Source: Tolypothrix sp. NIES-4075
GTDB taxonomy: Bacteria; Cyanobacteriota; Cyanobacteriia; Cyanobacteriales; Nostocaceae
Reading direction: 5' to 3'
Assembly: GCF_002218085.1 (NCBI RefSeq)
Contig: NZ_BDUC01000005.1
Span: 124,001 to 188,000 of the forward strand
DNA length: 64,000 nt
Below, piece by piece: positions 17,487 to 25,938 of this stretch; position 1 is the first letter of the stretch, and each line of letters begins with the position of its first letter. Position numbers and translations under genes: made by a program. The notes under the pieces are model-generated. The model worked only from the letters and a program-made list of their open reading frames with translations, had not been told where the DNA came from and did no database searches.

Positions 17487-18316
17487 TGCATTTGATCATG
17501 ATTTTGACTGCTTTAACAGTCGCTTGGTGCTTAAGATCCTCTCAAACTAACTTTCAAGGTAGTTGGAGTGTGCGCTGGCGGCGATCGCTATTTTTATTTC
17601 TCTTCCCGCCCTTGTTAATTTTTATGACAGCGATCGCCGTTTTGTGCATGGGACCTCAAGGCAATATGGGCGGGATGTACACCGGCTGGTTTAGTTATGT
17701 CTTAACGTTAATTTTTATTGCAATTGTTGACATTTTGTGCATAAAACTTGCCTTCGGTGGTTGGCAATCTGTGAAATCTGTCCGCAACTGTCCCTTAGTT
17801 AATCTTGAGGGTAAACAAATGCGGCTACTCAACACCGAAGCGCTGTTTGCCGGTCAAATCGGTTTTTGGCGATCGGAATTAGTAATTAGCCAAGGACTAT
17901 TGGCAAATCTTTCACCAGAGCATTTAGAAAGTGTCTTCGCACACGAGCAAGGACATTACCATTACAAAGATACATTCTGGTTTTTTTGGCTGGGTTGGGT
18001 GCGTTGCTGCACCGCTTGGTTGCCAAATACAGATGCTTTGTGGCAAGAACTGTTAATTTTGCGCGAACTACGTGCGGATGCTTACGCAGCATCACGAGTA
18101 GATCCGTTATTGTTAGCAGAATCGCTGTTGTTGGTAGTGAGTACAACTCCTGTATCTTCAGAAATTTTCTGTGCTGCATTAGGATGCGATCGCCTAGAAC
18201 AGAGAATAGAAGCTTTGTTAGCACAACCAGAACCGACTCCAAAACTTAACTTCCAATTTTGGAATGGCTTTTTGTTGGCGTTTTTGCCTTTAGTAACTGT
18301 GATATTTCACAATTGA
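17486..18316 (+). CDS. M56 (BlaR1-like) membrane metallopeptidase without sensor domain
   Basis: This 276-residue protein has N-terminal membrane segments (about 38-60 and 72-95), the zinc motif H153-EQG-H157, a downstream ELRADAYAA acidic motif and a final hydrophobic segment (FLLAFLPLVTVIF). It lacks the C-terminal penicillin-binding sensor of true BlaR1, so the signal must come from elsewhere. It is translationally coupled to the BlaI-like repressor and probably inactivates it by cleavage. Confidence 0.85.
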   Translation: MHLIMILTALTVAWCLRSSQTNFQGSWSVRWRRSLFLFLFPPLLIFMTAIAVLCMGPQGNMGGMYTGWFSYVLTLIFIAIVDILCIKLAFGGWQSVKSVRNCPLVNLEGKQMRLLNTEALFAGQIGFWRSELVISQGLLANLSPEHLESVFAHEQGHYHYKDTFWFFWLGWVRCCTAWLPNTDALWQELLILRELRADAYAASRVDPLLLAESLLLVVSTTPVSSEIFCAALGCDRLEQRIEALLAQPEPTPKLNFQFWNGFLLAFLPLVTVIFHN

Positions 18317-18319
18317 GTT

Positions 18320-18347
18320 GTAGAGACGCGAAATTTATCGTCTCTAC
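18320..18347 (+). terminator. Hairpin after the M56 gene
   Basis: GTAGAGACG and CGTCTCTAC form a perfect 9-bp stem with a 10-nt loop, followed by a T-rich run (GTTTTCTCTTTT). It is only 4 bases after the stop. The same GTAGAGACG hairpin family recurs at 62268-62296. Confidence 0.7.
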
Positions 18348-18364
18348 GTTTTCTCTTTTGTGAA

Positions 18365-19120
18365 TTAGGAAGCAATTAACATTTGCTTCTCGTAAAAGCG
18401 CTTGATACGCGGTAATAACTGATTTTTCCAACAATTAGCCAAGTATTCTAGCTCAAGCGTGAATACAGTCGCATCTCCGTAAGGGTGGGCAACAATAATT
18501 AGTGCGCGACTGATTTCTAAGTTGTAAAAATCTCTAACTGCCTTGACTTGGGCAGTAACTTGCTCTAGCTTGTTACCGAGAAATGTCAATTCGGATACAG
18601 CCTGTGTGCTTGATGTCCACTCAATGACATGAAGTGAGCCATTATATTCGCCCATAAAGTCTAACTTGGCTGCATAGGGCAAAATCCCCCTCCAAGGAAC
18701 AACCATTTCTACAAGGTGAACAGCACCAATTTTTTCTAAAACTGGTTCTACGCTACGTCGGTAAGCCTTAACGCGATCGCAGTAATGTGACAAAGGCTCT
18801 TTGTTAAAGTGCTGCTCCATCAGTTTATGGAAAGATGCGCCTTCAGTGCGGTTTCTATGAACAATCCACTCTGATTCTCGCTTGTCTAAATTCTGCCTTT
18901 GGCTTGGGGCTGCGGTAGCCTTTTTAGACCAGGTTGCATTAAACACTGTCCCTATAGCTGGACGAAGTTTTCCGTCAAACTCATCCTCGTAAAAGCACTG
19001 ACCATTCAACCAAATGGGACGTTGGAGGTTTAACTCCAGTTGCTTAGATTGTTCCAGTTTTTGGGTAAACGAGGATAAAGGCTCAAAAAGTCCAGTTCTA
19101 TTGTGCTGATTGTGATTCAT
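18365..19120 (-). CDS. PD-(D/E)XK nuclease-fold protein (RecB/MGME1-like), catalytic lysine apparently missing
   Basis: The 251-residue protein carries RecB-like exonuclease landmarks: GASFHKLMEQHF (His98), LVEMVVPWRG (Glu138), then KLDFMGEYNGSLHVIEWTSS with Asp154 and Glu167. In active enzymes the last motif ends E/D-x-K. Here the third position is Thr169, so cleavage may be lost or a different lysine may be used. The C-terminal half includes QVKAVRDFYN, like the family's QL..Y helix. The function is unknown. The gene faces the same way as a duplicated winged-helix gene 354 bp upstream, and the two may belong together. Confidence 0.65.
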   Translation of the reverse strand: MNHNQHNRTGLFEPLSSFTQKLEQSKQLELNLQRPIWLNGQCFYEDEFDGKLRPAIGTVFNATWSKKATAAPSQRQNLDKRESEWIVHRNRTEGASFHKLMEQHFNKEPLSHYCDRVKAYRRSVEPVLEKIGAVHLVEMVVPWRGILPYAAKLDFMGEYNGSLHVIEWTSSTQAVSELTFLGNKLEQVTAQVKAVRDFYNLEISRALIIVAHPYGDATVFTLELEYLANCWKNQLLPRIKRFYEKQMLIAS

Positions 19121-19474
19121 AATTAACTCTGATGTTTTAAGAAATTGATTTTCCCTGGTTCGTTAGAGCTAGGGGATTTTTCTTTAGAGGGTGATAAGTC
19201 CAGTTGAAAATTTACCCTTAAGCCTTTGAAACATAGGAAACTCAACCCGAAGGTTAAACAGAAATATACGCCAGCTATTGAGGGAGTAGAAAACAGATAG
19301 CTTCTATACATGACTAAATGTAAATAGCCATACTCTTTGCCACACAAGGATTTTCTGGCATTTGGAAAAAAAATTATAATATTTTTTATGTTAGCCGTTT
19401 TCTCAAATGACTAACAAAATTTATTTGTTACCTTTTTTGTGAACTGTGTGTGTTAGCTATTTTTCAGTTTGTTT
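19121..19474. other. AT-rich gap between nuclease-like and winged-helix genes
   Basis: This 354-bp region includes a possible minus-strand frame (19123-19347) with composition unlike a real protein, so I do not call a gene. Part may be the promoter region of the nuclease-like gene. Confidence 0.3.
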
Positions 19475-20443
19475 CTACTGTTCTTTATTCAAATTGATTT
19501 GTCTTGCTTGTTCAAGGTAGGAATCAACATAGGGGTTATCAATCATCAGGTATGTTGCTACTTTTCGACCAAGTTCGGTGATTTTTATATGTGTAGTGCG
19601 CTTGGGTGCAGGCATCTTATTAGACATCCGAGGCTGGTTTTTATAATTATTCCGGATAATCAAGCCTCGATTTTCAAGTCTCTTCAAAGACCGAGACAAG
19701 TCAGCCCGATCAGATGATGTATATTTTGCTGAATTCTCATCTATCCAATATTTTTTAGAGAAATTAGATGGATGAATCCACCACGAGAATCCTAAGCGGG
19801 AAATATCAGGATTATCCAAGTGAATATCTTTTTCTTCTAGCAGTTGCATCCGAAACTCCAAAACTTGCAAAATCCTTTTTTGTAGATAACTGAGTTTTCT
19901 GGCTGCTTTTTTCACTTCTGGACTATCTGAGTCTTTTATTGTCTTAGGAATGCTTGATGACGCTTCACTATGTTTCTGAAACTGCTTGGTTGCGAATATA
20001 GTTTCTTGTTTATCAAGCAGCTTGGCTACTCTGTAACCTAAGTTGGTAAGTTTGATTGCTGTAGTGCGCTTAGGTGGAGGAGTCTCGGCAGATATCCTAG
20101 GCTCATAATTGTAATTATTGCGAATAATTAAACCACGATGCTCTAACTTTGCCAAAGACTTAGACCAAGAAGCTCTCTTTGCTGGTGTCCATTCTGACCT
20201 TTTTCCAAAAAATTCAAAAAATGGTATCAAAATATTTCTATCGTTGCCTGGATGCCAAGAAAATCCCCATTTACTGGCTAGTTCAAACCAGATTTCTTTT
20301 TCAGAATTTTCTAAAGCTGAATACCAAACTTTTAATTGATCCAGTAAGACGAGCAAAATTAACTTCTGTTGAGGACTAAGTTTTCGAGCAGCAGTTTTTA
20401 CTTCTAGACTTTCTATGTCTTCGTTCCACTCAAGTAAATTCAT
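19475..20443 (-). CDS. Internally duplicated winged-helix protein, unknown function
   Basis: The 322-residue protein is two copies of one ~130-residue module, about 12-145 and 174-300. Both copies have KxAARKLS..QK.IL at the start, GFSW in the middle, and a conserved end: SLKRLENRGLIIRNNY, then PxPKRTT.IK.T.LG.KVA. The end looks like a MarR/PadR-type winged helix with a GLI turn. The copies differ by many substitutions, so the duplication is not recent. It probably binds DNA as a pseudo-dimer. I do not recognise a named family. Confidence 0.7.
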   Translation of the reverse strand: MNLLEWNEDIESLEVKTAARKLSPQQKLILLVLLDQLKVWYSALENSEKEIWFELASKWGFSWHPGNDRNILIPFFEFFGKRSEWTPAKRASWSKSLAKLEHRGLIIRNNYNYEPRISAETPPPKRTTAIKLTNLGYRVAKLLDKQETIFATKQFQKHSEASSSIPKTIKDSDSPEVKKAARKLSYLQKRILQVLEFRMQLLEEKDIHLDNPDISRLGFSWWIHPSNFSKKYWIDENSAKYTSSDRADLSRSLKRLENRGLIIRNNYKNQPRMSNKMPAPKRTTHIKITELGRKVATYLMIDNPYVDSYLEQARQINLNKEQ

Positions 20444-20463
20444 AGGAAATGTATCTCAAATCC

Positions 20464-21663
20464 TTAGCAGCATAGTTCTTTCAATGCCTTTGCCAAATAT
20501 TCATACTGTTCCAGGGTATTGTAAATTTGCGCCGAAACCCTTACCAGTAACTTCGGTTTTTCCTGCCAGGGAACCACCTGCACTTGAATCCCAAATCTAT
20601 CAAATAATTCATCGCGCAAAGACATAAAACTGCGACTTTCCAACACTTCTGGCATCGGAACAACCGCCATAGAACCAATCATCTCATCTGGACAGAGCAT
20701 CGACACGTTCAACGCTTCACAAAGTAGCTGTCTTGCCTGCAATGCTAGCTGATGATTTCGCTGTCTTAATTCATCCCACCCACCAGATAACAGAGAACCC
20801 ATAAAAGCGATCGCTTCCGGTACGCACATATAAGCGGTAGGATCGTTCGTACCCATCCAATCAAACTCCAACTGAAAGCGTGATTTATCGGTTCGTGGTG
20901 AGTTTGCACCGTGGCTAATTGTCAGCGGACGAATTTCTGGCTGTTTATCTGGTTGTACATACAAAAACGCCGCACTTTTCGGCGCACACAGCCATTTATG
21001 ACAATTCCCAGTGTAATAAGTCGCCCCAATTTCTGATAAATTTAAAGCAAGCATTCCCGGCGCGTGGGCACCATCTACAAGCGTATCCACACCGCGCTCT
21101 TGCAACTGTTTCACCAACTCCTGAATGGGAAAAATTAACCCAGTCTGGCTGGTAACGTGATCCAAAAGTGCTAATCGTGTTTTTGGCGAAACCCGCTCAA
21201 TTACCGCGTCTAAAATTTGTTGTGGCGATTCTAAAGGAAAGGGAATTTTTGCCACCACCACCCGCGCCCCAGTGCGACTAGCGATAAAATCTAAAGCATT
21301 ACGGCAAGCGTTGTACTCGTGGTTAGTTGTGAGAATTTCATCTTCAGGATGAAAGATAAGCGATCGCAACACCGAATTTACACCAGTCGTGGCATTTGGA
21401 ACAAATACCAAATTTTCGGCATCTGCACCCACAAACTCCGCCAGTTTACTCCTCGCATCATCCAGCAATCCTTCCCACTCCCTGCCAAAAAAGCGCAAAG
21501 GTTCATTTTCTAGCTGCTCGCGCAATCGTTGTTGTGCTGACAGCACAGCCTTAGGACAAGCGCCAAACGAACCATGATTGAGAAACGTTACCGATGAGTC
21601 AAGCAACCATAACTGCTGAAAGCTTGAGGATTGAAGTTTGAAATTTATTCTTTCATCCTTCAT
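20464..21663 (-). CDS. PLP-dependent class V aminotransferase (isopenicillin N epimerase-like)
   Basis: This 399-residue fold-type I enzyme has FLNHGSFGACPKAV at its N-terminus, NATTGVNSVLRSL for phosphate binding, DHVTSQTG, VDGAHAPGM with the PLP-ring aspartate, and TGNCHKWLCAPKS with the Schiff-base lysine. It resembles CefD-like epimerases and related cysteine desulfurase-like proteins. Without a biosynthetic cluster the substrate is unknown. The first few residues come from a low-complexity stretch, so the true start may be slightly internal. Confidence 0.85.
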   Translation of the reverse strand: MKDERINFKLQSSSFQQLWLLDSSVTFLNHGSFGACPKAVLSAQQRLREQLENEPLRFFGREWEGLLDDARSKLAEFVGADAENLVFVPNATTGVNSVLRSLIFHPEDEILTTNHEYNACRNALDFIASRTGARVVVAKIPFPLESPQQILDAVIERVSPKTRLALLDHVTSQTGLIFPIQELVKQLQERGVDTLVDGAHAPGMLALNLSEIGATYYTGNCHKWLCAPKSAAFLYVQPDKQPEIRPLTISHGANSPRTDKSRFQLEFDWMGTNDPTAYMCVPEAIAFMGSLLSGGWDELRQRNHQLALQARQLLCEALNVSMLCPDEMIGSMAVVPMPEVLESRSFMSLRDELFDRFGIQVQVVPWQEKPKLLVRVSAQIYNTLEQYEYLAKALKELCC

Positions 21664-21688
21664 CCTTTACACTTTACCCTTTACTTAA

Positions 21689-21760
<72 letters not shown>

Positions 21761-21914
21761 TCACAATTTATTATCTTAAGGGTAAAGATAGGATTTGGCA
21801 AGTACCTGAGCGAAAATTTTTCCAAAAAACTTTTGACTAGATACTTAAGTCCATAATCCTTTCAATCAAAACCCAATGACTGAGGTAACTTTGCTTTACA
21901 ATTCATGCTAATAT

Positions 21915-22466
21915 TTAGTTTGTTCCCATTCGCAATTCCGCCAGACGTTCTCGTGCTTTGGGGTCAATGGAATTTGCGAGAAATCTAGTTTTAGGTTGTT
22001 TTCTTGTTTGATATTTTTGCCGCGATCGACACACGGTGGCTTCCACTTCCCAACATAGTTTTTGAGCGGACATCCATTCAGCACCATAACCTAGTATCAT
22101 CAGCTGTTGTGCCCGGTCTGAAGTGGCAACAATTACGCGAGAAATTAGAGACTGTGCTAATGAAGAGCGCAAAGACGCACAGGTTTTTTCGATGTACGTG
22201 TCAGCAGTCTGTCCAAAATCAGTGTAATGAACTGATAAAAGCTCTGTAATAACTTCTTTATTGCTAGAGGAATTTTGATATTGAGCATCAAACACGATTT
22301 GAGTCTCATAACCCTGAAAAGCGGTGTAACTGATTAAAGCTTCAATCAATTCACCGCGTGCTGCCTCTAATCCAGCATGGTCACGGGTTTTTTTCAGGCA
22401 ATGCCAAGCGCCAATTATATTGTAGCCGTCCACTAACAAAACGGCTGGAAGTAAGGAGGGGGGCAT
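21915..22466 (-). CDS. NYN-domain RNase, YacP/Rae1-like
   Basis: The 183-residue protein starts with VLLVDGYNIIG, the NYN/PIN-like motif whose aspartate binds metal. It then has VFDAQY, TADTYIEK and VIVATSDRAQQ, which complete the acidic site, and ends with a basic tail. In Bacillus the relative Rae1 cuts mRNA at the ribosome. A ribosome-linked or general endoribonuclease role is likely here. It stands alone. Confidence 0.85.
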   Translation of the reverse strand: MPPSLLPAVLLVDGYNIIGAWHCLKKTRDHAGLEAARGELIEALISYTAFQGYETQIVFDAQYQNSSSNKEVITELLSVHYTDFGQTADTYIEKTCASLRSSLAQSLISRVIVATSDRAQQLMILGYGAEWMSAQKLCWEVEATVCRSRQKYQTRKQPKTRFLANSIDPKARERLAELRMGTN

Positions 22467-22603
22467 GGTTTTTAATCACAATTATCTAGAGTTAACAAAA
22501 TTCATTCATAACTTTTATAGTAATTGAAGCACTGCTTGTAACACTATGTTACAGAAAACAAAAAATGTAGATCAATTGTGTAAAGTTGCTGTATAAACTG
22601 AAA

Positions 22604-22625
22604 ACGCGCCTTTTTAGAGGCGCGT
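22604..22625 (-). terminator. Terminator downstream of the ABC ATPase gene
   Basis: ACGCGCCT and AGGCGCGT form a GC-rich 8-bp stem with a short loop. On the minus strand it is followed by TTTTCAGTTT. It sits 66 bases after the ABC gene stop. Confidence 0.65.
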
Positions 22626-22690
22626 TGCAGTTGTTTGTAATTACTAATTAATTATTAGCTTGGGATTAAAAAAAGCTGGACAAGTGAGTA

Positions 22691-23368
22691 TTAAGAGGCT
22701 TCGTTGTGTTCTTCCATCAAACGTTGTTTTAGGCGTGAAGCTTCACCTTTATCCACTAGAGAGCCTTTTTCTAGCAAGAAAGCGCCATCACAGTAATTTA
22801 ACTCATCTAGGCGATGCGTTACCCAAAGAGCCGTCATATTGCGACTTTTGACTAAACGGCGTACTTGAGCTACCAAGTCCAGTTGGCTATCTGGATCGAG
22901 TAAAGCAGTTGGTTCATCTAATAGTAAGACCTCACAGTGACGAGCGATCGCACCAGCAATTGCCACTCGCTGCTTCTGTCCACCACTCAAAGCATAAATG
23001 GGGCGTCGTTGCAGTGAAAGCAAATTCACCGCCCCTAACGCCTCCTCAACCCTTGCTCTGACTACCTTTGGCTGCAATTTTTCTTCCACCAGTCCAAAAG
23101 CCACATCAGCACCAACAGTTGGCATCACCAATTGATGATCTGGATTTTGGAAGACAAAGCCAACCGGATGCAAAATCCGAATTTCGCCAGACTGAGGTGC
23201 TAATAATCCCGCAAGTAATCTGAGCAAAGTTGATTTGCCACTGCCATTAGTACCCAAAAGCATCCAAAATTCACCAAGAGGTACTTCTAGAGAGCAAGAT
23301 TTGATAACTTTCTCTCCATTAGTCCAACTGAAATTTAAATCCTTTACCTCAATGCCCAGTTCCGCCAT
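22691..23368 (-). CDS. ABC transporter ATP-binding protein (CbiO/EcfA-like)
   Basis: This 225-residue nucleotide-binding subunit has Walker A GTNGSGKST, Q-loop VFQNPDHQLV, signature LSGGQ, Walker B VLLLDEPTALLD and the H-loop VTHRLDEL. The Q-loop wording FQNPDHQ is typical of the energy-coupling/cobalt uptake ATPases. No permease or substrate-binding subunit is nearby, so it probably works with proteins encoded elsewhere. It follows the UPF0367-like gene by 18 bp. Confidence 0.88.
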   Translation of the reverse strand: MAELGIEVKDLNFSWTNGEKVIKSCSLEVPLGEFWMLLGTNGSGKSTLLRLLAGLLAPQSGEIRILHPVGFVFQNPDHQLVMPTVGADVAFGLVEEKLQPKVVRARVEEALGAVNLLSLQRRPIYALSGGQKQRVAIAGAIARHCEVLLLDEPTALLDPDSQLDLVAQVRRLVKSRNMTALWVTHRLDELNYCDGAFLLEKGSLVDKGEASRLKQRLMEEHNEAS

Positions 23369-23386
23369 TTTTATACCGCCGATGGC

Positions 23387-23659
23387 TTACTCAGAGGCTA
23401 AGGCAAAGAAACCAGGTGGTCTAGCACCACCAGCAGCCACACCATCTTTCTGAGATATTTGCACCCCAGAAATTTCACTAGCACGGACAGCAATTTTTTT
23501 CTCTGTCTTGCCCTCACATATTAGTTCCACAATATCAGGGTTGCCAGAGCGCATAGCTGCCAAAATCAGCTGATAAACAGCTTCAGCATCCTCAGATGTT
23601 TTACGTTGTACCGATACGGGGAAAGGCGTATTTCTTAAGGTTAAGTCGATTGTGAACAT
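23387..23659 (-). CDS. Small conserved cyanobacterial protein (UPF0367-like)
   Basis: From ATG 23659 this 90-residue protein begins MFTIDLTLRNTPFPVSVQRK and continues with DAEAVYQLILAAMRSG, VELICEGKTEKKIAV and SEISGVQISQK. I recognise this as the small cyanobacterial UPF0367 type, function unknown. A 3-codon longer TTG start is less likely. It sits directly upstream of the ABC ATPase gene and is probably co-transcribed with it. Confidence 0.7.
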   Translation of the reverse strand: MFTIDLTLRNTPFPVSVQRKTSEDAEAVYQLILAAMRSGNPDIVELICEGKTEKKIAVRASEISGVQISQKDGVAAGGARPPGFFALASE

Positions 23660-23668
23660 GAGTCCCAA

Positions 23669-24207
23669 GAGTGAAATTTAACTGTAGCAATCATTCTAGC
23701 GTCTGCCAGCCTGTACTAACCCAAGTTGTGGATTATCAAATTCTAGGTTTTTTGCATCCGTCGATTCATGCGATCGCGAAACGCTCAACTTCGGTTATTA
23801 TGCAACGCCGGCGAAAGTTATGTGGTTGAAGAAAGTAGTTATTTTCCTAACGTCAGAGAAATTGTGCAGCAAACAACAAGTGAGGCGATGATTAGGTGGT
23901 TGAGGAATTTTTTGCACTCTTAGCGGGCGATCGCAACGCAACTGATGCAAAAACAGGGACACTATATGAAAGCGATCGCTCTTTGCCAACAGTAATGCGA
24001 TCGCTTCATAACTATTTTATTTCTTAGTTTTTATATACCATTAATGTGGCAACTTGTCCATTAATCATTGGTTCCCAAGCTAGTTTTGCTACAAATATTT
24101 ACATTGCCAGAGCGAATAGCAAGTGATCCAGCGCGAAGAGAGTGAAAAAATGGGGCAGGCGATCGCCAATTTTCTCCAACAAGAGCGATCGCAGATCAAA
24201 CTAAAAA
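23669..24207. other. Intergenic region with dispersed repeat and a possible gene remnant
   Basis: This ~540-bp stretch includes a ~70-bp dispersed repeat (23716-23785) and several HIP1 octamers. At 23804-23923 a plus-strand frame ending in TAG encodes 39 residues (ESYVVEESSYFPNVREI and beyond). These resemble the tail of a Uma2/DUF820 nuclease and may be a decayed remnant. The rest shows nothing clear. Confidence 0.35.
23716..23785 (+). repeat. Dispersed ~70-bp repeat, copy A
   Basis: This sequence is repeated, inverted and with few mismatches, at 29744-29812. It includes CAAATTCTAGGTTTTTTGCA and ends with a HIP1-containing GCGATCGCGAAACGCT. Confidence 0.85.
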
Positions 24208-24251
24208 ATTCCCCACACAGCATATCGCTTTTGATAGCGCGTGTGGAGAAT
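24203..24251 (-). terminator. Terminator downstream of the ferritin-like gene pair
   Basis: ATTCCCCACAC (24208-24218) and GTGTGGAGAAT (24241-24251) form an 11-bp stem with one mismatch. On the minus strand it is followed by TTTTTTAG. It is 14 bases after the stop at 24266. Confidence 0.75.
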
Positions 24252-24265
24252 CAGCCGAATTTTAT

Positions 24266-25033
24266 TTACTTCTCTGTCAGGATGGGACCCACCAGCGCTA
24301 TTACCTCGTCTCTTGTGGCAAACCCATCAAAAGCTTCATTACTAAAGGGAATTGGGGAATTAGATCCTTCCCGATTCTTGTTGAAGAGGACTTCACTAGC
24401 ATCTCTAACCCAAGGTCGCACATCTGCACCATAATAAGTTTGCCTTAGATAGCGAACACCAGCAGCATGTCGAGCTTCTATAGTGTGGATTTCCAAAGCT
24501 CCAGCTAAGACAACTTTACCAGCATCACCGGCGGCAAGCAAGTTCTGCACCTGTCCTTTATAAGCTGCTACCCCCGTATCTTCAACATACTGTAATGCGA
24601 GAAGAAAATCTTCAGGATTATTAAATGGGTCGCGATTGAGTATAGCATCGTAGTTGGGGTTCTTGGGGATAGCGATCGCATCTGGATCACCTCCCAGAGA
24701 TTTTAATACAGCCGATAGATCCGTAACGTGCATACCCTCATCCTGTCCATAGGACTTGATTGCCTTTTTAGCAGGCTCTGGGAGACTCATCAATCCACCG
24801 CTCTTGATTGCAATAAACGCACGGCTATACATATCAGCTTCCAGTTTTTCCAAGGTCAAAGCGTATTCCACAACTTCCTTGGGTGTAAGCGTTGCTTCTT
24901 GAGCAGAAGCTGGTGTTGCTGGGATTGTGAGCAAAGATAGAACAAGTAAAGACAAAATCAGCATTCTACCCCAAGTTGCTGCCAAACCGAGGCTGGCAAC
25001 TAATTGCCCTGCTAGCGAGAAAAGGGTTTTCAT
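24266..25033 (-). CDS. Exported ferritin-like domain protein
   Basis: The 255-residue protein has an N-terminal membrane/signal segment ending in ATPASAQ (about 23-45). A four-helix ferritin-like fold follows, with EYALTLEKLEADMY, DEGMHVTDL, YVEDTGVAAY and LEIHTIEARHAAGV; the Glu and His residues look like a di-metal site. Such proteins (Ferritin_2-like) are often tied to stress or desiccation. It follows a Tat-exported paralogue by only 20 bp, so the two form an operon. Metal storage or peroxide control outside the cytoplasm is inferred. Confidence 0.8.
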   Translation of the reverse strand: MKTLFSLAGQLVASLGLAATWGRMLILSLLVLSLLTIPATPASAQEATLTPKEVVEYALTLEKLEADMYSRAFIAIKSGGLMSLPEPAKKAIKSYGQDEGMHVTDLSAVLKSLGGDPDAIAIPKNPNYDAILNRDPFNNPEDFLLALQYVEDTGVAAYKGQVQNLLAAGDAGKVVLAGALEIHTIEARHAAGVRYLRQTYYGADVRPWVRDASEVLFNKNREGSNSPIPFSNEAFDGFATRDEVIALVGPILTEK

Positions 25034-25053
25034 ATTCTTTGTAACTCCTGGGG

Positions 25054-25776
25054 TTAAGCGACAAGTGCGCCGTTGATTGGATTTTTCAATATATTCAAAG
25101 AGCCGACAATTGCTATAATCTGTTTGGGCGTGTATAGCTCATCGTAGGCACGTCCCTTAAATGGATTGAGTTCAGGAACTAGGTCAGCATCGTTCACTGC
25201 GCGATCGCTATCTGGCTCTGTGGTAGGTCGCTTCAGCAGCGCACGTACTCCAGCAGTGTGACGTGCTTCAATAGATACAATAGAGCCAGCTGCCAGCAAG
25301 TATGTGGGGTCTTTCAAGCTTGTTCCCGCGCCATTGTAAGCGTGAACACCCGTATCTTCCAAAGCTACAGCCGTATTCAAGATGGTATCGCGGTCTGTCA
25401 GGACAGCATCTAACCCAGCTTTGTTAAATTTGAGATTTTTTGTCTTAAAAGTAGCATTTTTACCTAAAACTTCCCGCAGAAATTTGACGTGCGTGGCTTC
25501 ATGAGAACCTATGGCTTTAATATAGTCATACTCTTTAGGATCTGTAATTTTGCCAGACTTAAGCACAAGTAAATAAAATGCTGCTTCTAGTTCTTCCAAT
25601 AACAAAGCAAAGTTGAGGATACCAATATCATCAGCATTAAATGTCAGAGTTTTGCCATATTCATTAGTCTGTGCAGTTACTATCTCAGGTAGAGTGGTTA
25701 AAGCTGCCGTACCAACACTTAAAAGACCCCATTTCAACAAGCTACGTCGCGAGGTGAAAGATAAATTCTTTTTCAT
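25054..25776 (-). CDS. Tat-exported ferritin-like domain protein
   Basis: From ATG 25776 this has 240 residues. An AGGAG lies about 8 bases before this ATG and only 2 bases before the alternative ATG at 25782, so the inner start is preferred. The N-terminus SRRSLLKWGLLSVGTAALTT is a twin-arginine signal. The mature part has the same helices as its neighbour: LLLEELEAAFY, SHEATHVKFLREVL, LEDTGVHAY and SIEARHTAGVRAL. Tat export suggests that it folds, perhaps with metal, before transport. It is first in a two-gene operon. Confidence 0.82.
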   Translation of the reverse strand: MKKNLSFTSRRSLLKWGLLSVGTAALTTLPEIVTAQTNEYGKTLTFNADDIGILNFALLLEELEAAFYLLVLKSGKITDPKEYDYIKAIGSHEATHVKFLREVLGKNATFKTKNLKFNKAGLDAVLTDRDTILNTAVALEDTGVHAYNGAGTSLKDPTYLLAAGSIVSIEARHTAGVRALLKRPTTEPDSDRAVNDADLVPELNPFKGRAYDELYTPKQIIAIVGSLNILKNPINGALVA

Positions 25777-25938
25777 TTTCATATCTCCTAATAAAAGTAA
25801 GCGCTTATTGCTGATAGTTAAGAATTAATTACCCGCGTCGAAATCAATTACCGCGCTTATATATTGCCGGAAAAAGTTGCATTCCCATTAAGGATGAAAC
25901 TCTCTACTGCGCTAATCAAAACCTCTCCCCAACTCAAG

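Noticed and set aside
17886..18242. Minus-strand 118-codon frame
   Set aside because: It is antisense to the M56 protease, whose zinc motif is clear.
19123..19347. Minus-strand 74-codon frame in the nuclease/winged-helix gap
   Set aside because: It has no motif, an implausible start and a low-complexity end. I leave it as intergenic.
24123..24434. Plus-strand 103-codon frame
   Set aside because: Most of it is antisense to the ferritin-like gene and it reads through that gene's terminator.
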